Shown: positions 1 to 8,524 of the stretch, one piece after another
Position numbering within the stretch: the stretch's first letter is position 1
How the letters are laid out: every line of letters starts with the position of its first letter
Origin: an uncultured Bacilli bacterium
GTDB lineage: Bacteria > Bacillota_I > Bacilli_A > RF39 > UBA660
Assembly (NCBI GenBank): GCA_944332505.1
Contig: CALVKC010000002.1
Coordinates: 144,276 to 208,275 of the forward strand
Direction: 5' to 3'
Length of the DNA stretch: 64,000 nucleotides
Made by a program: the position numbers and the translations under genes
Notes under the pieces: generated by a model
Database searches by the model: none
What the model was told of the DNA's origin: nothing
Seen by the model: only the letters and a program-made list of their open reading frames with translations

Positions 1-1394
1 TGTAGTATCATTTTTGTAAATTCTTTTGCATTATCTTCTTCTATATCTTCTACAAAATGTTGTTCTTGATAATATGTATCATCTAATAATGTATATTCTA
101 AACCATCTTCATCAGTATATACTTTATCTGGGTCTATATCTACTACTCTAATATCAAATGGACTAAATGTATCTCCTTCTTTACCAAAATAAGTATCATC
201 TGCTATAAAGTAATTACCATCTTTCAATTTTCCTGTATATACATATATTCCACCACCTGTATAATTTGGTGTTACATATTCTATATTTAGTTTACTTGAA
301 TTATCTGTTTTTGCTTCTTCTAAATTATCTTCTTCATAATATAATTTATGTAGTTTCTCATATAATTCATCACCGGGTCCATATGTATCTACATTGTGTT
401 GTTCAAAAAATTCATTAAATGCTTCTTCTCTTGCTTCTGCTGGTAGTTCATCTTCATCTGCATATAATATCTCTAATAGTTCATCTGGTTCACAATCATA
501 TGTTTCTACTAAATCCATTTCAGTATAATATACAAAGTATGTTCCATCAGATAATTTACCATATACAGTATCAGCATTATTAACATACCCACCATCTGTA
601 ACATTGTATGCAACTATATCTGGTGTTTTATCAAGATTTTCATCTAATATTTCTTCTACCTCATCATCAGCAAAATATCTATTGTGTAGTTCTTGAACTA
701 ATGGACCACTATATAATGATTTAATTAAATGCTCATCTTGATATTCTTGCACTAATCTTTGATACTCATCATCTAAAAGTTCATCTTCATTTTCTGAATT
801 ATAAAATAATATGTGTAATAATTCTATTGGAACTTCATCATATATAGTAACTGTATCTGTTTCAGGTTCATAAATATAACCTGTATTATCAGATAATTTA
901 CCATATACAGTATCTTGATTATTTCCATAACTACCATTTGTAAGATTATAAGATACAATACTTGGTGTATCATCTTCTTCTAACTTTTTAGGTATTTTAT
1001 TATATACTTCTTCTACTTTTTCATATGCTGCACCTAAACCTTGTGCTAGTAGTTCTGCTACCATATCACTAGCCTGTTCTTCACTATCTACTGTATCATA
1101 TAAAGTAGTATTATATACACCATCTTCACCACTAGTTACATATATATTGTATTTAGGTTTTTCTAAATTCATTACACCATCATATAATACGTCTACCCAG
1201 TCTTCTTCCCAATCTTCTGTTTCATCATTCCATACATATGTCTTTTTTATACATTGTTCTACTTGGTCTAATTCATTATTATCTTTTAATTCTTGAAAAT
1301 ACTCTTTATATTCATTTTCATCTTCTGTATAAAAATCTTCTTTATCAGAAGTCATTGAAAATAATATTTGCCATTCAGTTACTATTTTTTCCAT
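1..1394 (-). CDS. Acidic repeat protein, C-terminus cut off by window edge
   Basis: An open frame runs from ATG at 1394 through the window edge (464 codons visible, no stop). The product is very rich in Asp, Glu and Tyr. It contains an internal repeat: a block reading YNLTNGSYGNNQDTVYGKLS, then about 100 residues later YNVTDGGYVNNADTVYGKLS, and a third, more diverged copy with GKLKDGNYFIADD. Each is followed by an acidic stretch, so the protein looks built of repeated small domains. No family recognised. It lies 3 bases after the preceding gene and is probably cotranscribed with it. Function unknown; the acidity would suit a virion, scaffold or DNA-mimic protein, but that is only a guess. Confidence 0.75.
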   Translation of the reverse strand, partial: MEKIVTEWQILFSMTSDKEDFYTEDENEYKEYFQELKDNNELDQVEQCIKKTYVWNDETEDWEEDWVDVLYDGVMNLEKPKYNIYVTSGEDGVYNTTLYDTVDSEEQASDMVAELLAQGLGAAYEKVEEVYNKIPKKLEEDDTPSIVSYNLTNGSYGNNQDTVYGKLSDNTGYIYEPETDTVTIYDEVPIELLHILFYNSENEDELLDDEYQRLVQEYQDEHLIKSLYSGPLVQELHNRYFADDEVEEILDENLDKTPDIVAYNVTDGGYVNNADTVYGKLSDGTYFVYYTEMDLVETYDCEPDELLEILYADEDELPAEAREEAFNEFFEQHNVDTYGPGDELYEKLHKLYYEEDNLEEAKTDNSSKLNIEYVTPNYTGGGIYVYTGKLKDGNYFIADDTYFGKEGDTFSPFDIRVVDIDPDKVYTDEDGLEYTLLDDTYYQEQHFVEDIEEDNAKEFTKMIL

Positions 1395-1397
1395 ATC

Positions 1398-1733
1398 TTA
1401 AACTCCTTTCTTAACTATTTCTTTATTACTTTGTGGACCATAGTCTGTCATTATTTGTTTTGAATTATCAGCTTTAAATCCATTTTGTTTAAGATACTCT
1501 TTTATATGTCTTAATGTTGTTTGAGAATATGTATCATATACAACTGGTACTCCATCTTGTATTTCTGCTACTAGTGTTCCATATGAATATAGCTTTGAAT
1601 TATTTTTATCTATTTCATCTACTTTTGCTTTTCCATAGAAACTATTTCTAGTATCAAATTGTGGTTCTAATTTATATATATCTTCATTTTTAACTTGTTT
1701 TGTTTTAAACTCTGTTAATGATTTATTTACCAT
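1398..1733 (-). CDS. Small phage protein of unknown function (DUF8033-like)
   Basis: 111-residue product. An upstream in-frame ATG at 1757 exists, but the AAAGGAG ribosome site lies downstream of it, so the ATG at 1733 (MVNKSLTEF) is preferred. The core SFYGKAKVDE...LYSYGTLVAEI...YSQTTLRHIKEYLKQNGF recalls a small family common in Firmicute gut phages in which a short beta-rich segment precedes a helix with T-x-R-H. From memory this matches DUF8033-type proteins; not verified. Forms an operon with the acidic repeat gene that follows. Confidence 0.7.
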   Translation of the reverse strand: MVNKSLTEFKTKQVKNEDIYKLEPQFDTRNSFYGKAKVDEIDKNNSKLYSYGTLVAEIQDGVPVVYDTYSQTTLRHIKEYLKQNGFKADNSKQIMTDYGPQSNKEIVKKGV

Positions 1734-1830
1734 AATATATCTAATATCTCCTTTCATTTTCTATTATATATAGTATTTGGGCACACTTTTTCCAGTATAG
1801 TTTATACCCTATACAATAGTCTATCTTATC

Positions 1831-1847
1831 AATAATATTTTACTAAA
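1831..1847 (-). promoter_or_regulatory. GTAAAATATTAT repeated motif (candidate class III promoter)
   Basis: On the minus strand this reads GTTTAGTAAAATATTATT. The same core GTAAAATATTA(T) recurs in four other gaps (11371, 11471, 12691, 15423), always upstream of a gene start. It lacks a sigma-A -35 and may be a promoter for another polymerase or sigma factor; inference from recurrence only. Confidence 0.35.
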
Positions 1848-1857
1848 CTTTTATATA

Positions 1858-1900
1858 TAATAAAAAATCTATGATACTATTACTATAATATCATAGATTT
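1858..1900 (-). terminator. Hairpin terminator overlapping a -10 box
   Basis: Perfect 12-bp inverted repeat (arms 1865-1876 and 1889-1900, AAATCTATGATA) with a 12-base loop, followed on the minus strand by TTTTTTATT. It ends the 1926-2507 gene. Its first-transcribed arm contains part of the -10 box of the promoter at 1885-1913. Confidence 0.65.
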
Positions 1901-1913
1901 AAACTTTTGTAAA
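1885..1913 (-). promoter_or_regulatory. Sigma-A-type promoter
   Basis: -35 TTTACA at 1908-1913, 17-base spacer, -10 TATTAT at 1885-1890. The spacer carries the TTTAAATCTATGA segment shared by other promoters in the window. It would drive the 1398-1733 gene and the acidic repeat gene. Confidence 0.7.
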
Positions 1914-1925
1914 TATTTTTTAAAA

Positions 1926-2507
1926 TTATTCATTAACTTTTTGTAATTGTAAATTTCTATCAATAGCTGCACTAGATAACTTATTTTTTTGAATAGCTTT
2001 TGACCTATTGTGTATTGCTGTTATTACATATGCTCTTTCTGGGAAAAATTCTACATATCTTTCTTGTAATTGATTAAATTGGTGTCTACTTAATCCATTT
2101 TGTTCTGCATATTCTCCAAATGTAAGTATATTACTATGTTTATCATACCCCTCAATTATTTCTTTTACTTCTTCTGCTGAAAACTTTTTAGTATCTACAT
2201 AATATTTATCTTCTCTTTCTTTTAATTGATTATCTCTATATTCTTGTAAATCAAATCTATGTTTTTCAGCTTCTTTTATATTTTCTTTATTCTTTCTACA
2301 TTCCATACATAAAAATGTAATTAAATTTGGATTTTCTTTATTATGTAGTATTGCACTATTTTCTTTTCCACATATACAACATTTTTTATCTAGTGTTTCA
2401 TCTCTTGCTACTAAATTTGTTATTCTTACTCTTTCTTTTTGCCATTCTCTTGCTTGTTGTTTTTGTTCTGGTGTTGCTTTTTTTCTACCTCTATTCCACG
2501 TTTTCAT
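1926..2507 (-). CDS. Cys4 zinc-binding protein, basic N-terminus
   Basis: 193-residue protein. The N-terminal 30 residues are strongly basic (KTWNRGRKKATPEQKQQ). A CCICGK pair near residue 44 and a CMEC pair near residue 68 make a likely four-cysteine zinc site. The C-terminal half is helical, with a segment resembling a helix-turn-helix (FGEYAEQNGLSRHQFNQL). This fits a nucleic-acid-binding protein or HNH-like relative, but no catalytic histidine pair was found. Function unknown. Confidence 0.75.
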   Translation of the reverse strand: MKTWNRGRKKATPEQKQQAREWQKERVRITNLVARDETLDKKCCICGKENSAILHNKENPNLITFLCMECRKNKENIKEAEKHRFDLQEYRDNQLKEREDKYYVDTKKFSAEEVKEIIEGYDKHSNILTFGEYAEQNGLSRHQFNQLQERYVEFFPERAYVITAIHNRSKAIQKNKLSSAAIDRNLQLQKVNE

Positions 2508-2554
2508 ATTCTAACTGCCTCCTTTCTGCATATATTTATCAGTAAAGTTTGTAA

Positions 2555-2788
2555 TTAAAATTTTATTAATGTGGCTTTGTCTAATAGATTATTTTCTTCT
2601 AACCATTTTAGTATTTCTTTTACTGGTACGGGACTTATAAATTCTATTTCTTCCATTTGTGTATCTATTTGTATTTCAATATTTAGTTTTCCAAAAATGT
2701 CTAGTAGTCCAATGCTTGTCATTTTAATCTCTGATATTTTTGTACTATCTAGTTGATATAATTGATTTAGCTTATCTTCATTATTCAT
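2555..2788 (-). CDS. Small protein of unknown function
   Basis: 77 residues, no recognised motif. It lies directly downstream of a strong promoter at 2802-2830 with an AAGAGG ribosome site, so it is the first gene of that transcript. The sequence is mixed alpha/beta and ends in a helical segment (VKEILKWLEENNLL). Confidence 0.65.
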   Translation of the reverse strand: MNNEDKLNQLYQLDSTKISEIKMTSIGLLDIFGKLNIEIQIDTQMEEIEFISPVPVKEILKWLEENNLLDKATLIKF

Positions 2789-2801
2789 TTAAAACCTCTT
2801 A

Positions 2802-2830
2802 ATTATACTATAAATTTCAAGTATTGTAAA
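2802..2830 (-). promoter_or_regulatory. Sigma-A-type promoter
   Basis: -35 TTTACA at 2825-2830, 17-base spacer, perfect -10 TATAAT at 2802-2807. Drives the 2555-2788 gene and, by read-through, the 1926-2507 gene. Confidence 0.75.
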
Positions 2831-2836
2831 GCATAT

Positions 2837-3328
2837 TTATAAATATCTACTTAACTTATACTTATTATATAAATCATCATATTTTTGATAAAATTGTGTA
2901 TCAGATATTATATATCTTTCTTTTGTCATAGTTTTTAAATCTAACAATAATTGTTCAAAAACTTTATTTTTATTATCTGAAATTGGTTTATTATCACGTT
3001 TGGCTCTATATCTTTGTTCATATATTAATTTTCTCAAACAATCTATTTTATGATATTTTTCATCTTGTTTTATAACTTTTCTAGTTGCTTTTGTAGAGTT
3101 ATATCTACAATCATCACTACAATACTGTTGAGTATTTCCAAATCCAAACTTTGGTATGAAAACATTACCACACCTTGAACATACTTTAATGGCTTTATCT
3201 ATATTTAGAAAGTCCTTTAATTTATATTCATATAAATTATCATTATACATTACATTTAAACTATTTATATGCTTTTCTATACCAGTTGCTAATAATTTAA
3301 TAGCTTCTATACTACTATCAATACTCAT
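2837..3328 (-). CDS. Cys-rich zinc-finger protein
   Basis: 163 residues. Residues about 51-75 form a zinc finger of the CSRCG...YCSDDCR type, a pattern found in many Firmicute proteins where a zinc finger precedes a basic helix. The following segment (ATRKVIKQDEKYHKIDCLRKLIYEQRYRAKRDNK) is strongly basic and helical. DNA or RNA binding is likely; no enzyme motif seen. It is 5 bases after the Thg1-like gene and shares its transcript. Confidence 0.75.
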   Translation of the reverse strand: MSIDSSIEAIKLLATGIEKHINSLNVMYNDNLYEYKLKDFLNIDKAIKVCSRCGNVFIPKFGFGNTQQYCSDDCRYNSTKATRKVIKQDEKYHKIDCLRKLIYEQRYRAKRDNKPISDNKNKVFEQLLLDLKTMTKERYIISDTQFYQKYDDLYNKYKLSRYL

Positions 3329-3333
3329 ATTTA

Positions 3334-4149
3334 CTATAAATACCTTTCTATATATTCCCTATTATCTTTAAACATTGGTATATTTATATCTAATTCAAAT
3401 TTATCACTATTTTTATTTTCTTCTGTATTATTTGTTACAATAGTAAAACCAACCTTTTGTAATTGTGTTATATCTTTATCAAAATCTACACCAAAATCTT
3501 TTTTTACCATTTCTATCTTATCTGGATTTTTTACACCTTGTAATTGTTTAGTTGGGTAATATTTTCTTGCAAATCCTGATATTGAATTTCTTAATGCGTC
3601 TTGTTGTCTAAATATAAAATAGTTTGTTACTTCATCTAATGGTAAATTAAACACTCTTGCGTCAAACATTGCTTTAAATAGTTTTTTATATAGCATATTA
3701 TATCTATTTTGCACCAATTCTCTATCAACATTATCTTTATTTAATAGCGCACTATATCTTTGTACTAATTCCAATAGGTATTTATTAAATAATAATGTTG
3801 CTTCTGAACTTATTACTGATACTATCTTTTGTACTCTATAATCATACCAAGTATCTACTCTACCACCGTCTATTTCTTTTGTATGGTCCCAGTCTGTTAA
3901 TAATAAACTTATTTCATCACTCTGTGAATATATAAATCTTACATTGTCTACACTTTTTCTTAAATCTAGTGCTACTTTTTGAAATATATCACTTAAATCA
4001 TCATCAAATGGTTTTTCAAATCCTCTTGTAAAATGACTAAATTTACGACCATCTAATCTTATTATAACTGGTAATTTCTTTATTAACTTTGTTTGTGTTT
4101 GACTTTCATACTCTTTCATTCTATCACTTAATGATAATGCCATACTCAT
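3334..4149 (-). CDS. Thg1-like protein (tRNA-His guanylyltransferase family, 3'-5' polymerase)
   Basis: Thg1-family proteins add nucleotides to the 5' end of tRNA, running polymerisation in reverse; bacterial Thg1-like proteins restore truncated tRNA 5' ends. Signatures are RLDGRKFSHFTRGF (first metal Asp) and QSDEISLLL (second metal site), then FDARVFNLP and RQQDALRNSISGFA, all in family order. An ATG at 4173 lies before the AAAGGGAG ribosome site, so ATG 4149 (MSMALSL) is the better start, giving 271 residues. It sits directly after a strong promoter. In phages it may repair tRNAs cut by host defence nucleases; here it could also act on the odd tRNA-like genes at 20.3-20.5 kb (inference). 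Confidence 0.9.
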   Translation of the reverse strand: MSMALSLSDRMKEYESQTQTKLIKKLPVIIRLDGRKFSHFTRGFEKPFDDDLSDIFQKVALDLRKSVDNVRFIYSQSDEISLLLTDWDHTKEIDGGRVDTWYDYRVQKIVSVISSEATLLFNKYLLELVQRYSALLNKDNVDRELVQNRYNMLYKKLFKAMFDARVFNLPLDEVTNYFIFRQQDALRNSISGFARKYYPTKQLQGVKNPDKIEMVKKDFGVDFDKDITQLQKVGFTIVTNNTEENKNSDKFELDINIPMFKDNREYIERYL

Positions 4150-4187
4150 AATTCTATCAACTCCCTTTATCAATAGTACCTACTTAT

Positions 4188-4216
4188 ATTATACCATATA
4201 TTTTAACTTATGTAAA
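4188..4216 (-). promoter_or_regulatory. Sigma-A-type promoter
   Basis: -35 TTTACA at 4211-4216, 17-base spacer with the shared TTAAAAT segment, perfect -10 TATAAT at 4188-4193. It drives the Thg1-like gene and the zinc-finger gene after it. Confidence 0.8.
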
Positions 4217-4222
4217 CACTTT

Positions 4223-4384
4223 TTATTTTTGTAACATATTATCATATTTTGCTCGTTTAGACATATAACATTGTGGACATAAACATTCACCATCTAACCA
4301 TATTCTGTCTCCTTCTCTAACTTTTTTACCACATTTAGGACAACTTACTATCTCATCTAACCAGTCATTATCATTATTTGACAT
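4223..4384 (-). CDS. Small zinc-ribbon protein
   Basis: 53-residue product starting at ATG 4384, which overlaps the end of the preceding gene by 11 bases (translational coupling). It contains CPKCGKK at about residue 15 and CLCPQC at about 34, a complete two-CxxC zinc ribbon. Such mini-ribbons are frequent in phages as protein- or nucleic-acid-binding accessories. Function unknown. Confidence 0.7.
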   Translation of the reverse strand: MSNNDNDWLDEIVSCPKCGKKVREGDRIWLDGECLCPQCYMSKRAKYDNMLQK

Positions 4385-4724
4385 ACTTACCTCCTAACAA
4401 TTTAATTGCTCTAATTTTCTCACTTTCAAAATCATTAGACTTTTGTATCATATCTATCATTATATCATTAGGTGTTAATCCATTTGTTAATTTATCTAAA
4501 CAAGCCTTTAATATAGTATCTAAATAAGTTGGGTAATATTTATATTGTTTTTCCCAATACTCAAAAAACTGTTTAGGTGTAAGACCAATAATGGCAACTG
4601 CATTTAATGGTCTTGACCATTTACATAGATTACCATCAATTTGTTTTGATATAATTTCATTTTCAATATATGCTAAATCTCTTTCTACCCTATGTTTAAT
4701 ATCAATTTCACTTACTTCTTCCAT
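4374..4724 (-). CDS. Protein of unknown function
   Basis: 116 residues, helical and without recognised motif. It lies between the nucleotidyltransferase/phosphoesterase gene (8 bases upstream) and the zinc-ribbon gene, so it belongs to the same RNA-repair-like operon by position only. Confidence 0.7.
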   Translation of the reverse strand: MEEVSEIDIKHRVERDLAYIENEIISKQIDGNLCKWSRPLNAVAIIGLTPKQFFEYWEKQYKYYPTYLDTILKACLDKLTNGLTPNDIMIDMIQKSNDFESEKIRAIKLLGGKYVK

Positions 4725-4732
4725 AATACCTC

Positions 4733-6163
4733 CTATATAGTTCCATTAGTGTATTCATCATTTTGAGATAATGCTTTTTTTATGGCTAACTCTAATCTTA
4801 TTGGAGTATAATTATTAATATCAGCACCAACATTATAGCTATGTCTAGGTACAGTATATGGTACACTGTGTATGTGTCCAAATAATTGAACATATGGATT
4901 TATGTCTTTATCTTTATGTTTAAATGTTTGTAGCATATAGTGCATTAATACTAATTTAACACCTTTATATGTTGTTTCTTTATAATCATATATAGCTTTG
5001 AACAAACTCTTATCAAAATTTTTATCTTCTAAATATATACAATCGTGATTTCCTTCAATTAATACCTTATCACCATTTAATTGTGTTAATATCTCACTAG
5101 TTTTTACTGCTTTGTGAAAACTAAAATCACCTAATATTAGTACTAAATCACCTGATTTAACTACTCTATTCCAATTTTCTATCAATTTATTATCGTGTTC
5201 TTCTATTGTATTTATATTTAATTTAGTATCTCTATGTTCATATTTAATTATATTATTATGACCAAAATGAGTATCAGAAGTAATAAATACATTTCTATAA
5301 TGGTCTGGACACAATTTATATGGTTGTTGTTCTACTGGAACTAACTGTTCTTTAAAATATGATTTAAGAATATCATTTTTTAACTTATTTAGTTTATTTA
5401 TTGTAGTTTCATTAATTGAATATTTTTTATCTTTCCAGATATGTTCTTTGTAATATATGTGTTTTTCTTGCATTATATTAAAATACATATCAGCTAACTT
5501 ATCAGCTTCTTCTAAACTAAATTTATTACATTTTGTATCTAATAGTAATTGTCTTTCTATATCATTAAATGCTGTCAAACTTTGCTTAAAATTACAGTCA
5601 TTCTCTAATGCTCTTAAAAAATAGTATAATCGAATTAAATGACTTAATTGTTTACCATCATAACCATATTTATTTATTTTATCTATTATAGAAGGGTATG
5701 GGTGGTGTAATGCGTGATATTTTTCACTACTCATACCAAATATACTTCTAATCAATAAATCTCTACTTATATTTGCTATATCATATTTCATTTCAAATAA
5801 TCTATTAGCATAGTTTTTGTATTTTTTATTAATAATTTTATAATCTGTAAATAATGTTTCTAAATACTGTATATTTTGTTTGCTATACAACTCAAACATA
5901 CTTCTTATATCTTTTATATTAATGTGTTCATTGTTATCTAATACTAATGTTGTTGATATTTGATGATTAAGATTAACAAAATCATCAAAACTAGGCAATA
6001 CTACTGCAAAACAATCTATATCACTAACATAATCATCTGTATATAAATCTAATCCATAATTCTGACTACCCTGCAATGATACATATACTACTTCATAGCC
6101 TTTTTCTATCAAATAATTATACTTTTGTTTTAGATTTTTAAATATTTTAGCTTCCCTATTCAA
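4733..6163 (-). CDS. RlaP-like nucleotidyltransferase fused to a calcineurin-like phosphoesterase
   Basis: 476 residues in two domains. Residues about 1-270 are a DNA-polymerase-beta-fold nucleotidyltransferase of the RlaP type: GSQNYGLD at 32-39 and VSDIDCF at about 46-52 supply the metal aspartates. Residues about 290-460 are a metallophosphoesterase with SDTHFGH (296-302), GDFSFH (345-350), GNHD (371-374) and GHIH (429-432), so the metal site is complete. RlaP proteins are known as partners of RNA ligases, and the phosphoesterase family includes enzymes that trim 2'-3' phosphates. A fused RNA end-healing enzyme is therefore a good guess, especially next to a Thg1-like gene. No RNA ligase was recognised in the window. 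Confidence 0.85.
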   Translation of the reverse strand: MNREAKIFKNLKQKYNYLIEKGYEVVYVSLQGSQNYGLDLYTDDYVSDIDCFAVVLPSFDDFVNLNHQISTTLVLDNNEHINIKDIRSMFELYSKQNIQYLETLFTDYKIINKKYKNYANRLFEMKYDIANISRDLLIRSIFGMSSEKYHALHHPYPSIIDKINKYGYDGKQLSHLIRLYYFLRALENDCNFKQSLTAFNDIERQLLLDTKCNKFSLEEADKLADMYFNIMQEKHIYYKEHIWKDKKYSINETTINKLNKLKNDILKSYFKEQLVPVEQQPYKLCPDHYRNVFITSDTHFGHNNIIKYEHRDTKLNINTIEEHDNKLIENWNRVVKSGDLVLILGDFSFHKAVKTSEILTQLNGDKVLIEGNHDCIYLEDKNFDKSLFKAIYDYKETTYKGVKLVLMHYMLQTFKHKDKDINPYVQLFGHIHSVPYTVPRHSYNVGADINNYTPIRLELAIKKALSQNDEYTNGTI

Positions 6164-6175
6164 CTACACCACCTC

Positions 6176-6889
6176 CTATTCATTTATCATATATATTATC
6201 TGCTTATTGTGTTTTTTTGCAAACTCAATTTCCTCTTTAACAATATCATTAATCTTGTTATCTATATTGATTACATATACAGTATCTGATAATAAAATTT
6301 TATCTTTATGTATTTCTTTATATATTTCCATATCATCATATTCCATATTAGTTTCAAATGATATATCTATAAACACCATTTCACCATTTGTTGAAAATTC
6401 TCTATATTTATCTAATATAATATCTTTAAATTCTGGATTACCACAAATAGTGGTTATTTTTCTTGATTTATTCTTAATAAACTGCACTAAATCATTATTC
6501 ATTGTATTAATATGTTGTTTATAAATCCTATCATAATCATATCTATCTAATGTAATACCCACACTCTTTAATTGTTCTTCATAATCTTGTGGTTTATATT
6601 CACCAGTTCTATATAAATCAATAGTAACAAATAAATCTCCCATAAAATCAGCAATATCATTTTTATCTATTTTAGTTTCTTCACTAAAATATAAAGCATA
6701 TGCAACAGCAACCATTATAGTATCAACAGAATTTGCTAATTCAAGTGAATATATTATATCTAATTGTCTTTTTAAGTCTTGACTTATCTGTTGCTCTAAT
6801 CTATCTGCCCATTCTAATAAATGTTTTTTATCTTTTTCTCTTGCTGCTTTTTCTAATCTTCTAATTTCATTTCGATTTATCAAACTCAT
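6176..6889 (-). CDS. Protein with a C-terminal nucleoside deoxyribosyltransferase-like domain
   Basis: 237 residues. The N-terminal 130 residues are helical and resemble a domain seen in other Firmicute phage proteins. The C-terminal 100 residues (KITTICGN..., then HKDKILLSDTVYVINID, then KEEIEFAKKHNKQIIYM) match the pattern of nucleoside 2-deoxyribosyltransferase-like folds, where a 'K..L.D.vyVin' strand is followed by EI..A. This would fit with the ThyX and FolD genes just upstream in a nucleotide-metabolism operon. Activity cannot be judged from the sequence alone. Confidence 0.6.
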   Translation of the reverse strand: MSLINRNEIRRLEKAAREKDKKHLLEWADRLEQQISQDLKRQLDIIYSLELANSVDTIMVAVAYALYFSEETKIDKNDIADFMGDLFVTIDLYRTGEYKPQDYEEQLKSVGITLDRYDYDRIYKQHINTMNNDLVQFIKNKSRKITTICGNPEFKDIILDKYREFSTNGEMVFIDISFETNMEYDDMEIYKEIHKDKILLSDTVYVINIDNKINDIVKEEIEFAKKHNKQIIYMINE

Positions 6890-6912
6890 ATCATTATACC
6901 TCTTTTACTCTT

Positions 6913-7578
6913 TTAAATAATTTTTATTTCTGCATATTTATTTTTATCAAAATCCTCATTATATTGTATTTCATCAAATAATTCAGGCATTTGCTCTTTA
7001 AAATATAATAATGTTGGTATCATTACTTGTTGTACTGCTGGGTGTGTTTCTTTTTGTGCCCTTAAACTAAATATATGTCGCCATTCACGCATATTTGCTG
7101 TCATATATATTTCAGCAGCTGTACTATGTGGTAATAATAATCGCAATTGGTCTGGTTTACAACCTAATCTAGCCATCTCATTATAAGTTTTCTCTATTAT
7201 GTTCATCAAATTAAACCATTGTGCATATTCAGTTGTACCATTTTCTATATTACAAGGTTCTATAAAAGTTATTTCATTACCGAATTTATCTTTTGAATAG
7301 TTACAGTATCTGGTGCTTTCAATTGAAAAACTTGCGTGTCTATGTCTAGTTAAATCTTTATACACACCTATATCACAACACATACGTATTGATACTTTCT
7401 CGTGTTCAATTACACTTTCGTGCCCCCTATTTATGCAATTTCTTAAAAAATGTTTATAACTATCTTCTGTAATGTTACTTTGTGTTCTGTAACATTGTTT
7501 TGCTGCTAATTCTAAATTTTTCATCATCTGAACACCATCAAATTGTTTTATTTCTACCCAAGGTTTAACTATTTTCAT
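6913..7578 (-). CDS. thyX: Flavin-dependent thymidylate synthase
   Basis: 221 residues, normal for ThyX. The signature RHRxxSxxxxSxR is present as RHRHASFSIESTR at 78-90. ThyX methylates dUMP to dTMP using methylene-tetrahydrofolate, FAD and NADPH. The stop of folD and the start of thyX share a base, so both are translated together, and FolD would supply the one-carbon donor. Phages use this to secure thymine for a very AT-rich genome. Confidence 0.95.
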   Translation of the reverse strand: MKIVKPWVEIKQFDGVQMMKNLELAAKQCYRTQSNITEDSYKHFLRNCINRGHESVIEHEKVSIRMCCDIGVYKDLTRHRHASFSIESTRYCNYSKDKFGNEITFIEPCNIENGTTEYAQWFNLMNIIEKTYNEMARLGCKPDQLRLLLPHSTAAEIYMTANMREWRHIFSLRAQKETHPAVQQVMIPTLLYFKEQMPELFDEIQYNEDFDKNKYAEIKII

Positions 7579-8474
7579 TATATACTTCCTCCTACTAATG
7601 TATTTATAATATTATTACAATATGCTATATTTGTATTTTTAATTAATGAATATACTGTCATAGGTCCAACACCACCTGGAACAGGTGTTATATATCTGGT
7701 CATATCATCATTAATACTGTCCCAATAACTAATAACATTTGTATAGTCTACGTCACCACATAATTTATTATTCTTATCTCTATTCATTCCAACGTCTATA
7801 ACACACATACATTTTGAAGTGAGATAATCTCTATGAATAAATTTAGGTTTACCTATTGCTGTAATTAATATATCAGCAGTACCTGTAATAATATCTAAAT
7901 TTTCTGTATAAGAATTACAACTAGTTACTGTTGCATTTTTACTTAATAACATACCTATTAGTGGCTTACCAACTATATTACTTCTACCAACAATAACTAC
8001 GTGTTTTCCACATAAATCAATAGAATTAAAATGCAATAATTCCATAATTCCATTTGGAGTACAAGCAGGTATATGTTCATAATTATTTAATGTACCACCT
8101 AAATTATAAGTAGTAAATCCATCAACGTCTTTTTTAGGGTCAACTAGTTGTTCTATTCCTTTAAACTTCTCTGGAACTGGCTGTTGCACAATAACACCAT
8201 CTACACTTGTATCTGCATTTAATGACTTAATTATATTAGTAACGTTATTGATATTAGTATTTTCATCTATAACTAAATGTTCAAATTGTATATCACATTT
8301 TTCACAGGCACGTTTCTTATTTTTAATATATACATTAGAAGCGTCATCATTACCTATTGTTATTACAACTAAATGTGGTCTCCTTAAATCTCCATAATTA
8401 TCTAAATATAATTTTTGAGTTTCTAATAATTCTTCTGATAATCTTTTACCATCTATAATTTGTATATTACTCAT
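7578..8474 (-). CDS. folD: Methylene-tetrahydrofolate dehydrogenase/cyclohydrolase FolD
   Basis: 298 residues, full length for FolD. Family features: YIKNKKRACEK (catalytic Tyr/Lys region), QQPVPEK, DVDGFTTYNLGG, the Rossmann segment VVIVGRSNIVGKPL, and TPVPGGVGPMT. It interconverts methylene-, methenyl- and formyl-tetrahydrofolate. An ATG at 8489 precedes the GGGGG ribosome site, so ATG 8474 (MSNIQIID) is the likely start. Overlaps thyX by one base; first gene of the transcript from the promoter at 8490-8518. FolD in a phage next to ThyX suggests a dedicated dTMP route. Confidence 0.95.
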   Translation of the reverse strand: MSNIQIIDGKRLSEELLETQKLYLDNYGDLRRPHLVVITIGNDDASNVYIKNKKRACEKCDIQFEHLVIDENTNINNVTNIIKSLNADTSVDGVIVQQPVPEKFKGIEQLVDPKKDVDGFTTYNLGGTLNNYEHIPACTPNGIMELLHFNSIDLCGKHVVIVGRSNIVGKPLIGMLLSKNATVTSCNSYTENLDIITGTADILITAIGKPKFIHRDYLTSKCMCVIDVGMNRDKNNKLCGDVDYTNVISYWDSINDDMTRYITPVPGGVGPMTVYSLIKNTNIAYCNNIINTLVGGSI

Positions 8475-8489
8475 ATCAATTACCCCCAT

Positions 8490-8518
8490 ATTATATCACA
8501 TATTTTAAATTGTGTAAA
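8490..8518 (-). promoter_or_regulatory. Sigma-A-type promoter of folD-thyX
   Basis: -35 TTTACA at 8513-8518, 17-base spacer, TG plus perfect -10 TATAAT at 8490-8495 (extended -10). Transcription would begin within about 10 bases of the GGGGG ribosome site of folD, giving a very short leader. Confidence 0.8.
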
Positions 8519-8524
8519 GTTTTT

